NCBI RefSeq assembly: GCF_019219095.1
Contig: NZ_JAHUWH010000024.1
Coordinates: 1-59,978 of the forward strand
Direction of reading: 5' to 3'
DNA from: Acidovorax sp. sic0104
GTDB lineage: Bacteria; Pseudomonadota; Gammaproteobacteria; Burkholderiales; Burkholderiaceae_C
DNA: 59,978 nt
Shown here in pieces: positions 47,816 through 56,737 of the stretch. A program made the translations under genes and the position numbers. Below the pieces are notes generated by a model. It was given only the letters and a program-made list of their open reading frames with translations. It was not told the DNA's origin and ran no database searches. The number at the start of each line of letters is the position of its first letter. Position 1 is the first letter of the stretch.

Positions 47816-48544
47816 ATGCCTGAGCCCTTTGCGCACCTGTCCGACAGCCGCACCTTGCACGCATCGCGATGCGCTGCACCGGTGCTCGCCGCGCTGGTGC
47901 TCGCAGGTTGCGGGCCCACGCTTAAGGGCTCGCCGGAGCCGCCGACTGAGTTCGGCCGGGTCCAGGGCGCTTTGTTCGGCTGCCCGTCCCTGCAGGGCGT
48001 CTACGCTTGGCCGCCGGTCGAGGGGGCTTTCTCGCACGGCAAGTACCCCTCCAACCGCAAGCCTTGGGAGGGCGGCTTTCCCATCGGCATCCACGGCACC
48101 GAGATGCAGATCTGGCTGCAGCAGCCCGCAGGCGGCGCGACCCTGCTGCGTGCGCGTGCCGTCAACCGTGCGCGCAACGTGCGCTCGCCGCTCACCCGCC
48201 AGTGGAGCCTGGCCACCTACAGCGGGGCGGAAACCAGCTGCGGCTCCAGCATGCTCGACATTGCGCCGCGCGAGGTGCCAGCGGCCCTCGGCGAATATGG
48301 CGGCACCCGCGTGCAGCGCGGTGTCCGGCTTGCAATGCTCAAGGACGGCGCGCTGGCTGTGGGCATCCGCACGGTGTCCAGCGGGCACAAGGGTTCGTTC
48401 TTCTCGTGGGGCGGGCAGTCGTACGGCACCTACGACGCGGCAGACATCGAATACTGGTCCTGGTCCAAGCTCGCGCGCACCGGCCCGGGCGACCAGGAGC
48501 CGGCCGTGGTCGACGCCTACGTGCCCGGCGCCACCGCGCCCTAG
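47816..48544 (+). CDS. Putative lipoprotein of unknown function
   Basis: 242 residues from the ATG at 47816. A lipobox is clear (LAALVLAGC), so the mature protein begins with a lipidated Cys and sits in the envelope. The rest has no family I recognise; it contains several aromatic and Gly pairs (GVYAWPPVEGAFSHGKYPSNRKPWEGGFP, split here by loops) and one further pair of cysteines. The 125 bp upstream contain GATAGC...GCTATC, an inverted repeat. No clear functional partner in the neighbourhood. Confidence 0.7.
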   Translation: MPEPFAHLSDSRTLHASRCAAPVLAALVLAGCGPTLKGSPEPPTEFGRVQGALFGCPSLQGVYAWPPVEGAFSHGKYPSNRKPWEGGFPIGIHGTEMQIWLQQPAGGATLLRARAVNRARNVRSPLTRQWSLATYSGAETSCGSSMLDIAPREVPAALGEYGGTRVQRGVRLAMLKDGALAVGIRTVSSGHKGSFFSWGGQSYGTYDAADIEYWSWSKLARTGPGDQEPAVVDAYVPGATAP

Positions 48545-48594
48545 CTGCGTGCCGGATCACGCGCCGGGTGGGCTGCGTGGTTACGATGCGCGCC

Positions 48595-49575
48595 ATGACC
48601 TTGCAGACCCCGCCTGCTGACCACCTTGCCGGCCCCACCGACACCGCACAGGCCAACGCCCGCGCGCTGGACGCGCTGGCGAACCAGGCGCGCATCACCG
48701 TCCCCAGCCTGCTGCGGGCGCTGGTGGCCAGCGGGGCAACCTTTTACGGGCCTGAATGGCGGCGGCAGTGGCGCAGCCTGTGCCTCACGCAGCCACCGGC
48801 GTTCATCAGCTGCGAAGACTTCGAATGGATGGACGCCGACGAGCGGGACGAGGCGGTGGCGCAGTGGCTCCACCCGGCCGCGCAAGGTGGGCAGCGATTC
48901 TTGCCGTTTGCGCAGAACGGCGCTGGCGATGCGTACTGCCTCACGCTCGATGGTGATGCGCCTGCGGACGCACCCGCCGCCGTGTCCCTGGTGCCGCACG
49001 ATGGTGATGAAGCCACCGTGCTGCACGCGAGCTTCAATGCGTTGGCGGCGGCACTGCTGCTGCAAGCCCTGGCGGACCTGAGTCACCAGCTGGACGACTA
49101 CACCGAAGAAGAAGCGGTGCACATCGCCCGCCTGGACGTAGCCCGCGTGACGGCGTGGATGCCGCCAGGCGACAACGTGCAAGCGCTGCGCGCACTGGCC
49201 GCCCAGGCGCCGCAGCGCCACACCGTGCAGGATGCGCCCCGCGCCCGGCCGCGCGAGGTGCTGGCGCTGGTGTCACCATCGCAGCACGACGAAGCACTGG
49301 CGCGCTGGCAGCCGCCATCCGCCGAACCGCTGGAGCGTTTTGGCGTGATTCCCCGGTGGGAGGTGCGCGCTGCCGACACCATGCCAACGACCGGCCGCGA
49401 GAGCGCCTCGCAAGCTTCCCCCTTCACACCGGTGCCTGCGTCTGCGCCCACCTGGCAGGCCCTGGCCGCCGACCCTGCCACGCGCCGCCAGGCCCTGCGT
49501 GCCTACCAGGCGGCATACCAGGTCGATCTGCTGGCCGCCAAGGCTGCAGTGGATGCGTATTGCGCGTCGCTGTGA
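48595..49575 (+). CDS. SUKH (SMI1/KNR4-like) domain protein
   Basis: 326 residues from the ATG at 48595; an ATG at 48586 is possible. Residues about 30-190 look like the SUKH fold (LLRALVASGATFYGPEWRR, ISCEDFEWMDADER, FLPFAQNGAGDAYCLTLDG). The C-terminal part holds a Pro/Ala linker and a short helical segment (YQAAYQVDLLAAKAAVDAY). SUKH proteins include immunity proteins against contact-dependent or polymorphic toxins, but no toxin gene lies beside it, so it may be a general regulatory or orphan immunity protein. Assignment rests on motif impressions. Confidence 0.6.
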   Translation: MTLQTPPADHLAGPTDTAQANARALDALANQARITVPSLLRALVASGATFYGPEWRRQWRSLCLTQPPAFISCEDFEWMDADERDEAVAQWLHPAAQGGQRFLPFAQNGAGDAYCLTLDGDAPADAPAAVSLVPHDGDEATVLHASFNALAAALLLQALADLSHQLDDYTEEEAVHIARLDVARVTAWMPPGDNVQALRALAAQAPQRHTVQDAPRARPREVLALVSPSQHDEALARWQPPSAEPLERFGVIPRWEVRAADTMPTTGRESASQASPFTPVPASAPTWQALAADPATRRQALRAYQAAYQVDLLAAKAAVDAYCASL

Positions 49576-49601
49576 AAGCCTGGCTGGGGTTGCACGCGAT
49601 T

Positions 49602-49660
49602 TGAAGCATTTTTGCCCTGAAGCCGTTGATATAAAAGCGGTCATTGCTACCAAAAGCAGA
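49602..49660. repeat. Possible degenerate dispersed repeat at the SUKH/EVE junction
   Basis: GAAGCATTTTTGCCCTGAAGC followed by a TATAAAAGCGGTC and GCTACCAAAA resembles the short repeats noted after metH. It overlaps the stop region of the EVE-domain gene. Low confidence, since only part of the pattern is kept. Confidence 0.3.
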
Positions 49661-50189
49661 GTAATTCGGTGTCGGCGCCCATGGCCTGTGCGATCAAGCG
49701 CATGTCGTGGTCGCTCACGCTGAACAGGCCAAAGCGCAGCCTGGAACCCCAGTGGGCCGGGTCTGCCAACACAAACTCCAGCGTGTGCAACAGCGGCCGG
49801 ATGGGTGCCTCGCGGGCGGCCACGTAGTCCACGCTCCGGCGATAGGGCACGAAGCCGCCGCCCGCGTCGAATGCGCAGGCATCGCCGGGCAGCACATGGC
49901 CGATCGAGATGAACGCCTGCAACCGGTCGTTCCCGCCCATCGTGGTGTGGGGCGCGTAGTACGCCACGCGGTCGCCCACCCGCAGCCGCCGCAGCGGCGC
50001 TGCCTTGCCGTGGCACACCTGCATGAACCCGGCGCCGGGTGTGGCGCAGGCCCGTCGCGCGTGATCGGCGCACGCCACGGCGATCCAGTTGCGGGGCGAC
50101 TGTGCAGCGGCAGGGGATGGAAGGGTTCGCGGCGCGGACCGGGCAGCGGCGGAGGTGGCGGAGGTGTCCGCCCAGAGCGCGTGTTGCAT
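49647..50189 (-). CDS. EVE-domain protein (PUA-like fold)
   Basis: 180 residues. The EVE/PUA-like domain occupies residues about 32-180: [73 protein letters not shown] proteins are thought to bind modified bases in DNA or RNA. The YYAP-x-x pattern identifies the UPF0310-like branch, which usually stands alone rather than fused to a nuclease. No defence gene is adjacent. The N-terminal 30 residues look unstructured. Confidence 0.82.
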   Translation of the reverse strand: MQHALWADTSATSAAARSAPRTLPSPAAAQSPRNWIAVACADHARRACATPGAGFMQVCHGKAAPLRRLRVGDRVAYYAPHTTMGGNDRLQAFISIGHVLPGDACAFDAGGGFVPYRRSVDYVAAREAPIRPLLHTLEFVLADPAHWGSRLRFGLFSVSDHDMRLIAQAMGADTELLCFW

Positions 50190-50261
50190 GTTTTGTCCTT
50201 GTGTTGAGTCAATCGCACAGTGATGCGATCACGGTGCATGGCCGGGCGCAGCACATGCCCG

Positions 50262-50338
50262 CGCACCCGCGTATCCGGTTCGGCCGGTCCACCGGGTGCA
50301 TCTCTTTGGGGGAAGACGCCGCCAGGGCGGCTCAGGGG
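50262..50338 (-). repeat. Dispersed double-hairpin repeat, copy 2
   Basis: CACCCG...ATCCGGTT c GGCCGG TCCACCGGGTG, then a G-run, a GCCGCC-AG-GGCGGC hairpin and GGCTCAGGG. Same order of parts as copy 1 at 5151. The paired changes CTGG/CCAG to CCGG/CCGG preserve the stem. It begins 2 bp after the stop of the VOC gene on the minus strand. Confidence 0.6.
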
Positions 50339-50339
50339 G

Positions 50340-50714
50340 CTACTGGGCCGCGTGCAGGCCCACGCGGTTGCCATCCAGGTCGACGATGTGCGCGAAGAAA
50401 CCCATGCCCGGCGGCAATGGCGTGCGCGGGATGACCACGCGCGCGCCCTGTGCCACCGCACGCTCCAGCGCCGCGCCGATGGACGGCATGGCATCCAGGT
50501 AGACCACGGTGCCATGGGCCGATGGCTGGGGGGCCTCGGGGTAGTGCGTCAGCGCACCGCCCACGCCGGCTTCAGGCTCGTAGGCGAAGATGGCCATCTC
50601 GCTCGTGTCCATGGTCTGGCGGTTCATGGGACGGCCGAGCAGCTTTTCGTAGAAGGCCTGTGCGCGTTCGAGCTGCGTGGTGGGAATCTCGAACCAGGTG
50701 ATCGCGTTCTGCAT
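50340..50714 (-). CDS. VOC-family (glyoxalase/bleomycin-resistance fold) protein
   Basis: 124 residues. Two beta-alpha-beta-beta-beta modules with the usual start MQNAITWFEIPTTQLERAQAFYEKLLG, a middle AIFAYEPEAGVGG and the end FFAHIVDLDGNRVGLHA. The metal-ligand Glu and His of active enzymes are not obvious; many such stand-alone VOC proteins have no known substrate. A palindrome shared with a second VOC locus (53407-53432) lies upstream. Downstream is a hairpin repeat. Confidence 0.85.
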   Translation of the reverse strand: MQNAITWFEIPTTQLERAQAFYEKLLGRPMNRQTMDTSEMAIFAYEPEAGVGGALTHYPEAPQPSAHGTVVYLDAMPSIGAALERAVAQGARVVIPRTPLPPGMGFFAHIVDLDGNRVGLHAAQ

Positions 50715-50778
50715 GGAGGCTCCTTCGGTGTGTGCCAGCGGGCACGTTGTGGATGAAGGCCTGATGCTGACGGGGGGT

Positions 50779-50800
50779 TGCTGACAGCGGTTTGTCAGCA
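50779..50800. promoter_or_regulatory. Palindrome TGCTGACA-N6-TGTCAGCA upstream of the VOC gene
   Basis: Perfect 8-bp arms with spacer GCGGTT, 64 bp upstream of the ATG. The same palindrome, with 10-bp arms and spacer GCGGCA, lies upstream of the second VOC locus. This points to a common regulator; VOC genes are often paired with WYL-domain (YafY-like) HTH regulators, but none is in this window. Confidence 0.7.
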
Positions 50801-50897
50801 GCGATCACGGGGTGTGCGCGTTGCGCGCGGCAGGCTTGCGGGTGGGGTGGGTCGATGGCTGCATGGCCCGCCCACCGGTGCCGGTAAGCTGGGGCCC

Positions 50898-51362
50898 ATG
50901 CACCCAACGATCACCTTCGAGCCCGCGCGGGCGTCCGATGCGTCCGGGCTGGCCGACCTGCGGGTCGAGGCCATGCAGGAAAGCCTGGAGCGCGTGGGGC
51001 GCTTCGACCCCCAGCGGGCGCGCAGCCGGTTCCTGGATGGCTTTGCGCCCGCAGACACGCTGCACATCCTGGAGCAGGGCGTGCGGGTTGGGTTCTGCGT
51101 CGTCCGCCTGGAGCCAGATGGCGCCTGGTGCCTGCAACACCTGTACATCCGGCCCGGTCACCAGGGGCTGGGGGTGGGCGCGGCCGTGCTGACCAGGCTG
51201 CTGGCCCGGGCCGACGAGGAAGGCCGCGCCGTGCGCGTGGGCGCGCTCAAGGAAAGCGCCTCGAACCGCTTCTACGCCCGGCACGGATTCGTGCTGGTGG
51301 AGCAGTCCGAGTTCGACAACCACTACCTGCGCCCCGCGACGCATCCAGCGCCCGGCCGCTGA
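50898..51362 (+). CDS. GNAT-family N-acetyltransferase
   Basis: 154 residues from the ATG at 50898 (MHPTITFEP). GCN5-related acyltransferase fold with the acetyl-CoA pyrophosphate-binding stretch in LYIRPGHQGLGVGAAVLTRLL and the C-terminal SASNRFYARHGFVLVEQSEFDNHY. Substrate unknown. It is divergent from the VOC gene: their starts are 183 bp apart, with the palindrome between, so the palindrome could affect both. Confidence 0.88.
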   Translation: MHPTITFEPARASDASGLADLRVEAMQESLERVGRFDPQRARSRFLDGFAPADTLHILEQGVRVGFCVVRLEPDGAWCLQHLYIRPGHQGLGVGAAVLTRLLARADEEGRAVRVGALKESASNRFYARHGFVLVEQSEFDNHYLRPATHPAPGR

Positions 51363-51492
51363 TCGGCTCCACCTCGAATTCGGGGGGCAGCAAGGTGTCC
51401 ACGGCGAAGCGCGAGCTGCGCGACTTCCCCTGTTCCCCGGCGTTCGCGGGCAACGAAACGTTCCAGGCGCTCGCTGCAGGGACAATATCGTT

Positions 51493-52818
51493 ATGTCCGG
51501 TAATGTTTCAAACACCTCTTCTCCCCGCCCTGTCCTGATCGCCGGTGGCGGCATCGGCGGCATGGCCACCGCCCTCACGCTGCACCAGATCGGCGTGCCC
51601 TGCGTCGTTTTCGAATCGGTGCCCGAGCTGCAGCCGCTGGGCGTGGGCATCAACCTGCAGCCCAACGCCGTGCGCGAGCTGCACGACCTGGGTTTCGGCA
51701 ACGAGGTGCTGGACACCATCGGCCTGCAGGCGCGCGAATGGGCGCTGTTGGGCCGCAACGGCAGCGAGATCTACGCCGAACCCCGCGGCCTGCAGGCCGG
51801 CTACCGCTGGCCGCAGTACTCGGTGCACCGGGGGCAGTTGCAGATGCTGCTGTTCAACGCGGTGAAGGCACGGTTGGGCGACGGTGCCGTGCGGCTGGGC
51901 CGGCGCGTGGCCGGCTACCGGCAGGATGCCGAAGGCGTCACGGCCCTGGTCGAGACACGCAGTGGTGAGCGCCTGGAAGTACCGGGCTCGCTGTTGATCG
52001 CGGCCGACGGCCTGCACTCGGCCGTGCGTGCGCAGATGCACCCCCAGCAGCCGCCCATCCAGTGGGGCGGCGCCATCATGTGGCGCGGCACCACGCCCGG
52101 GGTGCCGGTGCGCACCGGCGCTTCTTTCGTGGGGGTGGGGTCGCTGCGCCACCGCGTGGTGTTCTACCCCATCTCGCCGCCAGACCCGGCCACGGGCCTG
52201 GCCACCATCAACTGGATCGCCGAGATCACGGTGGACAACCAAGGCGGCTGGCAGCAGGGCGACTGGAACCGGCGCGTGGCGCTCCAAGAGTTCATTCACC
52301 ACTTCGAGGGATGGAACTACAGCTGGCTCGATGTGCCGGCCATGCTGCGCGGTGCGAAGGACGTCTTCGAGTACCCCATGATCGACCGCGACCCCGTGCC
52401 CACCTGGGTGGATGGCCGCGTGGCCCTGCTCGGCGATGCAGCGCACGTGATGTACCCCGTGGGCTCCAACGGTGCGAGCCAGGCCATCGTGGATGCGCGG
52501 GTGCTGGGCGCACAGTTGCTCGCGCACGGCGTGGGGCCGCAGGCGCTGCGCGCCTACGACGACAGGCTCTGCAAGGACATCTCGGCACTGGTGCTGCGCA
52601 ACCGGGGCTCGGGCCCCTTCGGCCTGCTGGGGCTGGTGGACGAGCGATGCGGTGGCGTGTTCGACAACATCGACGACGTGCTGCCCCGCGAGGAGCGCGA
52701 GGCCTTCATGGCCCGCTACAAGCAGGCGGCGGGCTTCGCGATCGAGACGCTCAATGCGGCGCCGCCCACCATCGCGCCGGGCCAGCGCGTGGCGGGGGGC
52801 GGGTCGGCTGTGGCGTAA
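51493..52818 (+). CDS. FAD-dependent monooxygenase (PHBH/PhzS-like group A)
   Basis: 441 residues. The FAD dinucleotide motif is VLIAGGGIGGMATALTLHQIG, the DG motif ADGLHSAVR, and the GD motif ALLGDAAHVMYPVGSNGASQAI, where the last phrase is typical of the PhzS/salicylate-hydroxylase-like branch. Group A enzymes use NAD(P)H and oxygen to hydroxylate an aromatic or heteroaromatic ring in the cytoplasm. The substrate is unknown. It precedes the convergent second VOC gene; a functional link to the nicotinate island is possible but unsupported. Confidence 0.88.
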   Translation: MSGNVSNTSSPRPVLIAGGGIGGMATALTLHQIGVPCVVFESVPELQPLGVGINLQPNAVRELHDLGFGNEVLDTIGLQAREWALLGRNGSEIYAEPRGLQAGYRWPQYSVHRGQLQMLLFNAVKARLGDGAVRLGRRVAGYRQDAEGVTALVETRSGERLEVPGSLLIAADGLHSAVRAQMHPQQPPIQWGGAIMWRGTTPGVPVRTGASFVGVGSLRHRVVFYPISPPDPATGLATINWIAEITVDNQGGWQQGDWNRRVALQEFIHHFEGWNYSWLDVPAMLRGAKDVFEYPMIDRDPVPTWVDGRVALLGDAAHVMYPVGSNGASQAIVDARVLGAQLLAHGVGPQALRAYDDRLCKDISALVLRNRGSGPFGLLGLVDERCGGVFDNIDDVLPREEREAFMARYKQAAGFAIETLNAAPPTIAPGQRVAGGGSAVA

Positions 52819-52838
52819 AAAAGCAGTGTGACCAGGCC

Positions 52839-53267
52839 CTAGAACGTCACCTTGACCGACGCGGCGCTGCGGTTGGCCTCGCCGTGGAACACGGCTTCGA
52901 TGTTGTTGCCGTCCGGGTCCAGCACGAAGGCGGCGTAGTAGCCCGGGTGGTACGGCCGCTCGCCTGGCGCGCCGTTGTCCTTGCCGCCGTGCGCCAGAGC
53001 CGCCTGGTAGAACGCATCGACCATCGCGCGGTCCTGCGCCTGGAAGGCCAGGTGGTGGCGGCCGGTCAGGTGGCCCTGGGCGGCCGCACTGTCGGCGGTG
53101 GAGACAAAAAGCTCGTCCGCCCAGAAGTAGCCTTCTCCCGTTCCACCCATGGGAACCTTGATCGCGTCGAACACGGCGGTGTAGAAGGCCTGGCTGGCGG
53201 CCAGGTCGCGCACGACCAGCTGGATGTGGTCGATGAGTCGGCCTCGGTGCAGTTCCTGCGTTTCCAT
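52839..53267 (-). CDS. VOC-family protein, second
   Basis: 142 residues: IDHIQLVVRDLAASQAFYTAVFDA, then HHLAFQAQDRAMVDAFYQAALAHGG and YYAAFVLDPDGNNIEAVFH. The order of secondary structure and the C-terminal DPDGNNIE phrase place it in the glyoxalase-like group. A short ribosome site (AAAGGAGAT) lies before the ATG. A 17-codon remnant of another VOC gene lies just upstream, and the shared palindrome is further upstream; both VOC loci appear to be in one regulon. Confidence 0.87.
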   Translation of the reverse strand: METQELHRGRLIDHIQLVVRDLAASQAFYTAVFDAIKVPMGGTGEGYFWADELFVSTADSAAAQGHLTGRHHLAFQAQDRAMVDAFYQAALAHGGKDNGAPGERPYHPGYYAAFVLDPDGNNIEAVFHGEANRSAASVKVTF

Positions 53268-53310
53268 CGGAATCTCCTTTCGATGAGTGGGGCGGTCAAT
53301 GGGCCTGGGC

Positions 53311-53361
53311 TCAGTCCGGCCGGGCCGTGGGAACGTCGAACCAGGCGATGGCGTTTTTCAT
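53311..53361 (-). pseudogene. N-terminal remnant of a VOC gene (17 codons)
   Basis: The minus-strand reading frame from ATG at 53361 encodes MKNAIAWFDVPTARPD and stops. Its first ten residues match the start of the first VOC protein (MQNAITWFEIPTT). This looks like what is left of a second gene of that type after deletion of the rest, with the full VOC gene at 52839 now beginning 44 bp downstream. A functional leader peptide is the alternative. Confidence 0.6.
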
Positions 53362-53406
53362 GGGGCTCCTTGTGAGTGAAAAAAACAAGCTCGATGGTGA
53401 GCGCAA

Positions 53407-53432
53407 GCTGCTGACAGCGGCATGTCAGCAGC
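53407..53432. promoter_or_regulatory. Palindrome GCTGCTGACA-N6-TGTCAGCAGC upstream of the second VOC locus
   Basis: Perfect 10-bp arms with spacer GCGGCA. Shares TGCTGACA-GCGG-...-TGTCAGCA with the site at 50779-50800. It lies 46 bp upstream of the mini-ORF start. Near-identity of the two sites, 2.6 kb apart and both upstream of minus-strand VOC genes, argues for one regulator. Confidence 0.75.
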
Positions 53433-53646
53433 GGGCACAGCCATGCAGCTTGCGGTGCTGCTCGGCGAAGTGATGCGATAGGCCCTCGGATGCCCCAAGC
53501 AGCTCAATAACGACATGTGGATTGCGACTGGCAAAAAACTTCTCTGGAGCAAACAAGGATGAGCCGGACAAGTCAGCCGGTGGCGCCTGCGGACTTGCCT
53601 GTCGGGCAAGGCGTACGCACATTCAATGTTTTGGTGCGGCGCTGGC

Positions 53647-54600
53647 TCACACGGCGACATTGTGAGTGGTTGATGCGTCACGACCTGTAGCGATTTGTTG
53701 GGGGCGGTGGCTCGCAGCAGGCGCTGCCACCTGCGCACGAAACGCACGCGGCGACAGGCCCACATCGCGCGTGAAGGCGCGGGTGAAGTACGCCGGGTCG
53801 GCATAGCCCAGCGTGTAGGCAATGGTGGCTACGCCCAGGTTGGTGTAGGCCAGGTTGCGCCGGGCCTCGCGCATCAGCCGCGCCTCGATCAGCCGCTGGG
53901 CCGACACGCCCGTGGCAGCCCGCGCCACGCGGCTCAGGTGCGTGGGCGATACGGACAGCGCGCGCGCATAGTCCGCCACCTGCCAGTGCTCCAGAAAATG
54001 CGCCTCGATCAGCGCCTCCAGCCGCTGCACCAGGCTGGACTCTGGTGCTCCAGCGTCGCCCGGGCCGTGCGCGTCAATGGCGCGTGCCACCCAGCCCAGC
54101 AGCGTGGCGCTCAGCCCCCTCAGCACCAGTGCACGCGCCTTGGCGCGGCCCGAGAACTCCTGCCAGACCTGGCCCATGGCCTGGCGCAGTTCAGGCGGCG
54201 CGGGCGCCACGGCGGGCCGCGCCAGGTCGCGCCGCACATCGCCCACGCGCACAAAAATCTCGGCCATCAATTCATCGGCCAGCGTGGCCACCCAGCCCTG
54301 CGTGTGCTGCGTGAAGCGAAATGCATGCACATGCCCCTGCGGCACGTTGATGAGTGCGCCCGCAAACAGCGCAACCCGATCGCCGTCCAGGTGCGCCACG
54401 CCCCCTCCCGAGGTGATCAGCAGCACCTGGTGCAGCCGCGTGTGCCGGTGCGGCGCCAGCTCCCAGTCGTGCAGCACCGATCGCTCGGCGATCGTCTCGC
54501 AGTGCAGCACATCGGGCAGGTGCTGCGACTCGCCGAACAGGCTGTACGAGTGGATGGTTCCGATGTTCGAAAAGTGCATGTTCTGGCTCCATCCGTCCAT
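53647..54600 (-). CDS. pobR: AraC-family regulator PobR
   Basis: 317 residues; ATG at 54579 (MHFSNIG) is a possible alternative. An N-terminal cupin-like sensor (ERSVLHDWELAPHRHTRLHQVLLITSGGG; LFAGALINVPQGHVHAFRF) precedes a C-terminal AraC HTH (ARALSVSPTHLSRVARAATG; AYTLGYADPAYFTRAFTRDVG). Divergent from pobA with a 193-bp spacer, the standard PobR-PobA layout: PobR senses 4-hydroxybenzoate and activates pobA. The binding site is not certain; GTAC-N5-GTAC at about 54720 is a weak candidate. Confidence 0.88.
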   Translation of the reverse strand: MDGWSQNMHFSNIGTIHSYSLFGESQHLPDVLHCETIAERSVLHDWELAPHRHTRLHQVLLITSGGGVAHLDGDRVALFAGALINVPQGHVHAFRFTQHTQGWVATLADELMAEIFVRVGDVRRDLARPAVAPAPPELRQAMGQVWQEFSGRAKARALVLRGLSATLLGWVARAIDAHGPGDAGAPESSLVQRLEALIEAHFLEHWQVADYARALSVSPTHLSRVARAATGVSAQRLIEARLMREARRNLAYTNLGVATIAYTLGYADPAYFTRAFTRDVGLSPRAFRAQVAAPAASHRPQQIATGRDASTTHNVAV

Positions 54601-54769
54601 TCAAAGCGGCGACTGTGCCACGTATCTTTGGGTGGTCCTTTTGACCCATGTCATCAACCCAACAGAGCGACTCACACAACTCAACGAAGCGTCCCTGGCT
54701 AGGCGTCCTGCCGCAGACAGTACAAGTAGTACGGCAAGGCAGGACAACAACGCCAGGGGAGTCTTGTGA

Positions 54770-55966
<1,197 letters not shown>

Positions 55967-55994
55967 GCACCCGGCAGTAACACGCCACCCCATC

Positions 55995-56031
55995 AAAGGC
56001 CTGCATGGGGTTCCCTCATGCAGGCCTTTTT
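55995..56031 (+). terminator. Terminator of pobA
   Basis: AAAGGCCTGCATG and CATGCAGGCCTTT pair perfectly over 13 bp around a 9-nt loop, followed by TTTTT. A strong intrinsic terminator just after the pobA stop. Confidence 0.88.
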
Positions 56032-56379
56032 GGTGTTCCCGCATCGGCGTTGATTGCAACCTGCGGTCCGTCCGCGCACTCCCGGCGCGCCCTACGGCCT
56101 GCGCATTGCGGTCCCATGCGGCCCCCATGACAAAGCCGCTTTCCAGACAGCTGCCCTGTACAGCGATCTCCATCTGCTACGGAAAATTTAAGCAGAACTG
56201 ATGCTTACGCCCGCACAGCAGGCCCGATAGCATCGCACCAAGTTTTCAGATCATTTGCCCAGTGGTGTCGGCGTCAGCGTTGCCGATGGCTTGAACACGA
56301 TGAAGCTGCCGATGCAGCGTTTTGAGGCAGTGCACTTCACATCCGATAGTGCCAATCAACAGCCAGGAAAATCTCAAAG
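56032..56379. other. Intergenic stretch between the pobA terminator and the small ORF; nothing recognised
   Basis: About 350 bp with no convincing gene. The base composition falls from GC-rich to more mixed towards the right, which fits the start of a disturbed region. No tRNA or att-like site was seen. Confidence 0.5.
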
Positions 56380-56541
56380 ATGGATTGGGTCCCGATAGTC
56401 TTCATTGTGTTCAAGGTGGCCGTGTTTGGCACCGGCATGTTCTTTGCCATCAAGTGGCATTACGACCAAGGAAAGAAGGCGAAAGAAGAAGCCAGCAGAT
56501 CGCAAATGTCGGCTGAACGCACGCCGGGCGCGTCGGAGTAG
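56380..56541 (+). CDS. Small single-helix membrane protein (53 residues)
   Basis: An ATG at 56380 with a purine-rich stretch (AGGAAAA) about 10 nt upstream opens a 53-codon frame. Residues 5-25 form one hydrophobic helix (PIVFIVFKVAVFGTGMFFAI). It is followed by a basic, then acidic tail (HYDQGKKAKEEASRSQMS). This pattern suits a small inner-membrane protein. I know no family for it. It ends 11 bp before the pobA remnant. Could be spurious, but the charge pattern is not random-looking. Confidence 0.5.
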   Translation: MDWVPIVFIVFKVAVFGTGMFFAIKWHYDQGKKAKEEASRSQMSAERTPGASE

Positions 56542-56552
56542 GCGGCTGAAGC

Positions 56553-56728
56553 CCCGCGTTCGAAAGGCCCAGCGCTCCTCGTGGTGGATAACGACCATGC
56601 TGCAGACCTTCCCTGATTCGATTGCCTACGACCGGAAGCTGCAGGACACGGACTTGGCGTATTTGTTCTCGTCAGAAAAGGCGCTCGGGTCGTTGGCGGG
56701 GAACTATGTGGGATTGTCGTTCCGAGTG
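56553..56728 (+). pseudogene. pobA: Degraded copy of the pobA 3' end
   Basis: The translation [40 protein letters not shown] and GSLAGNYVGLSF is the last 55 residues of PobA with substitutions. At DNA level there are about 20 differences over about 165 bp from the intact gene. The stop codon is lost: TTTTGA has become TTCCGA. No start or upstream portion is present. It looks like the remnant of another pobA allele left by recombination or by insertion of the adjacent DNA. An IS481 element begins 15 bp further on. Confidence 0.85.
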
Positions 56729-56737
56729 TTGGGTGCG

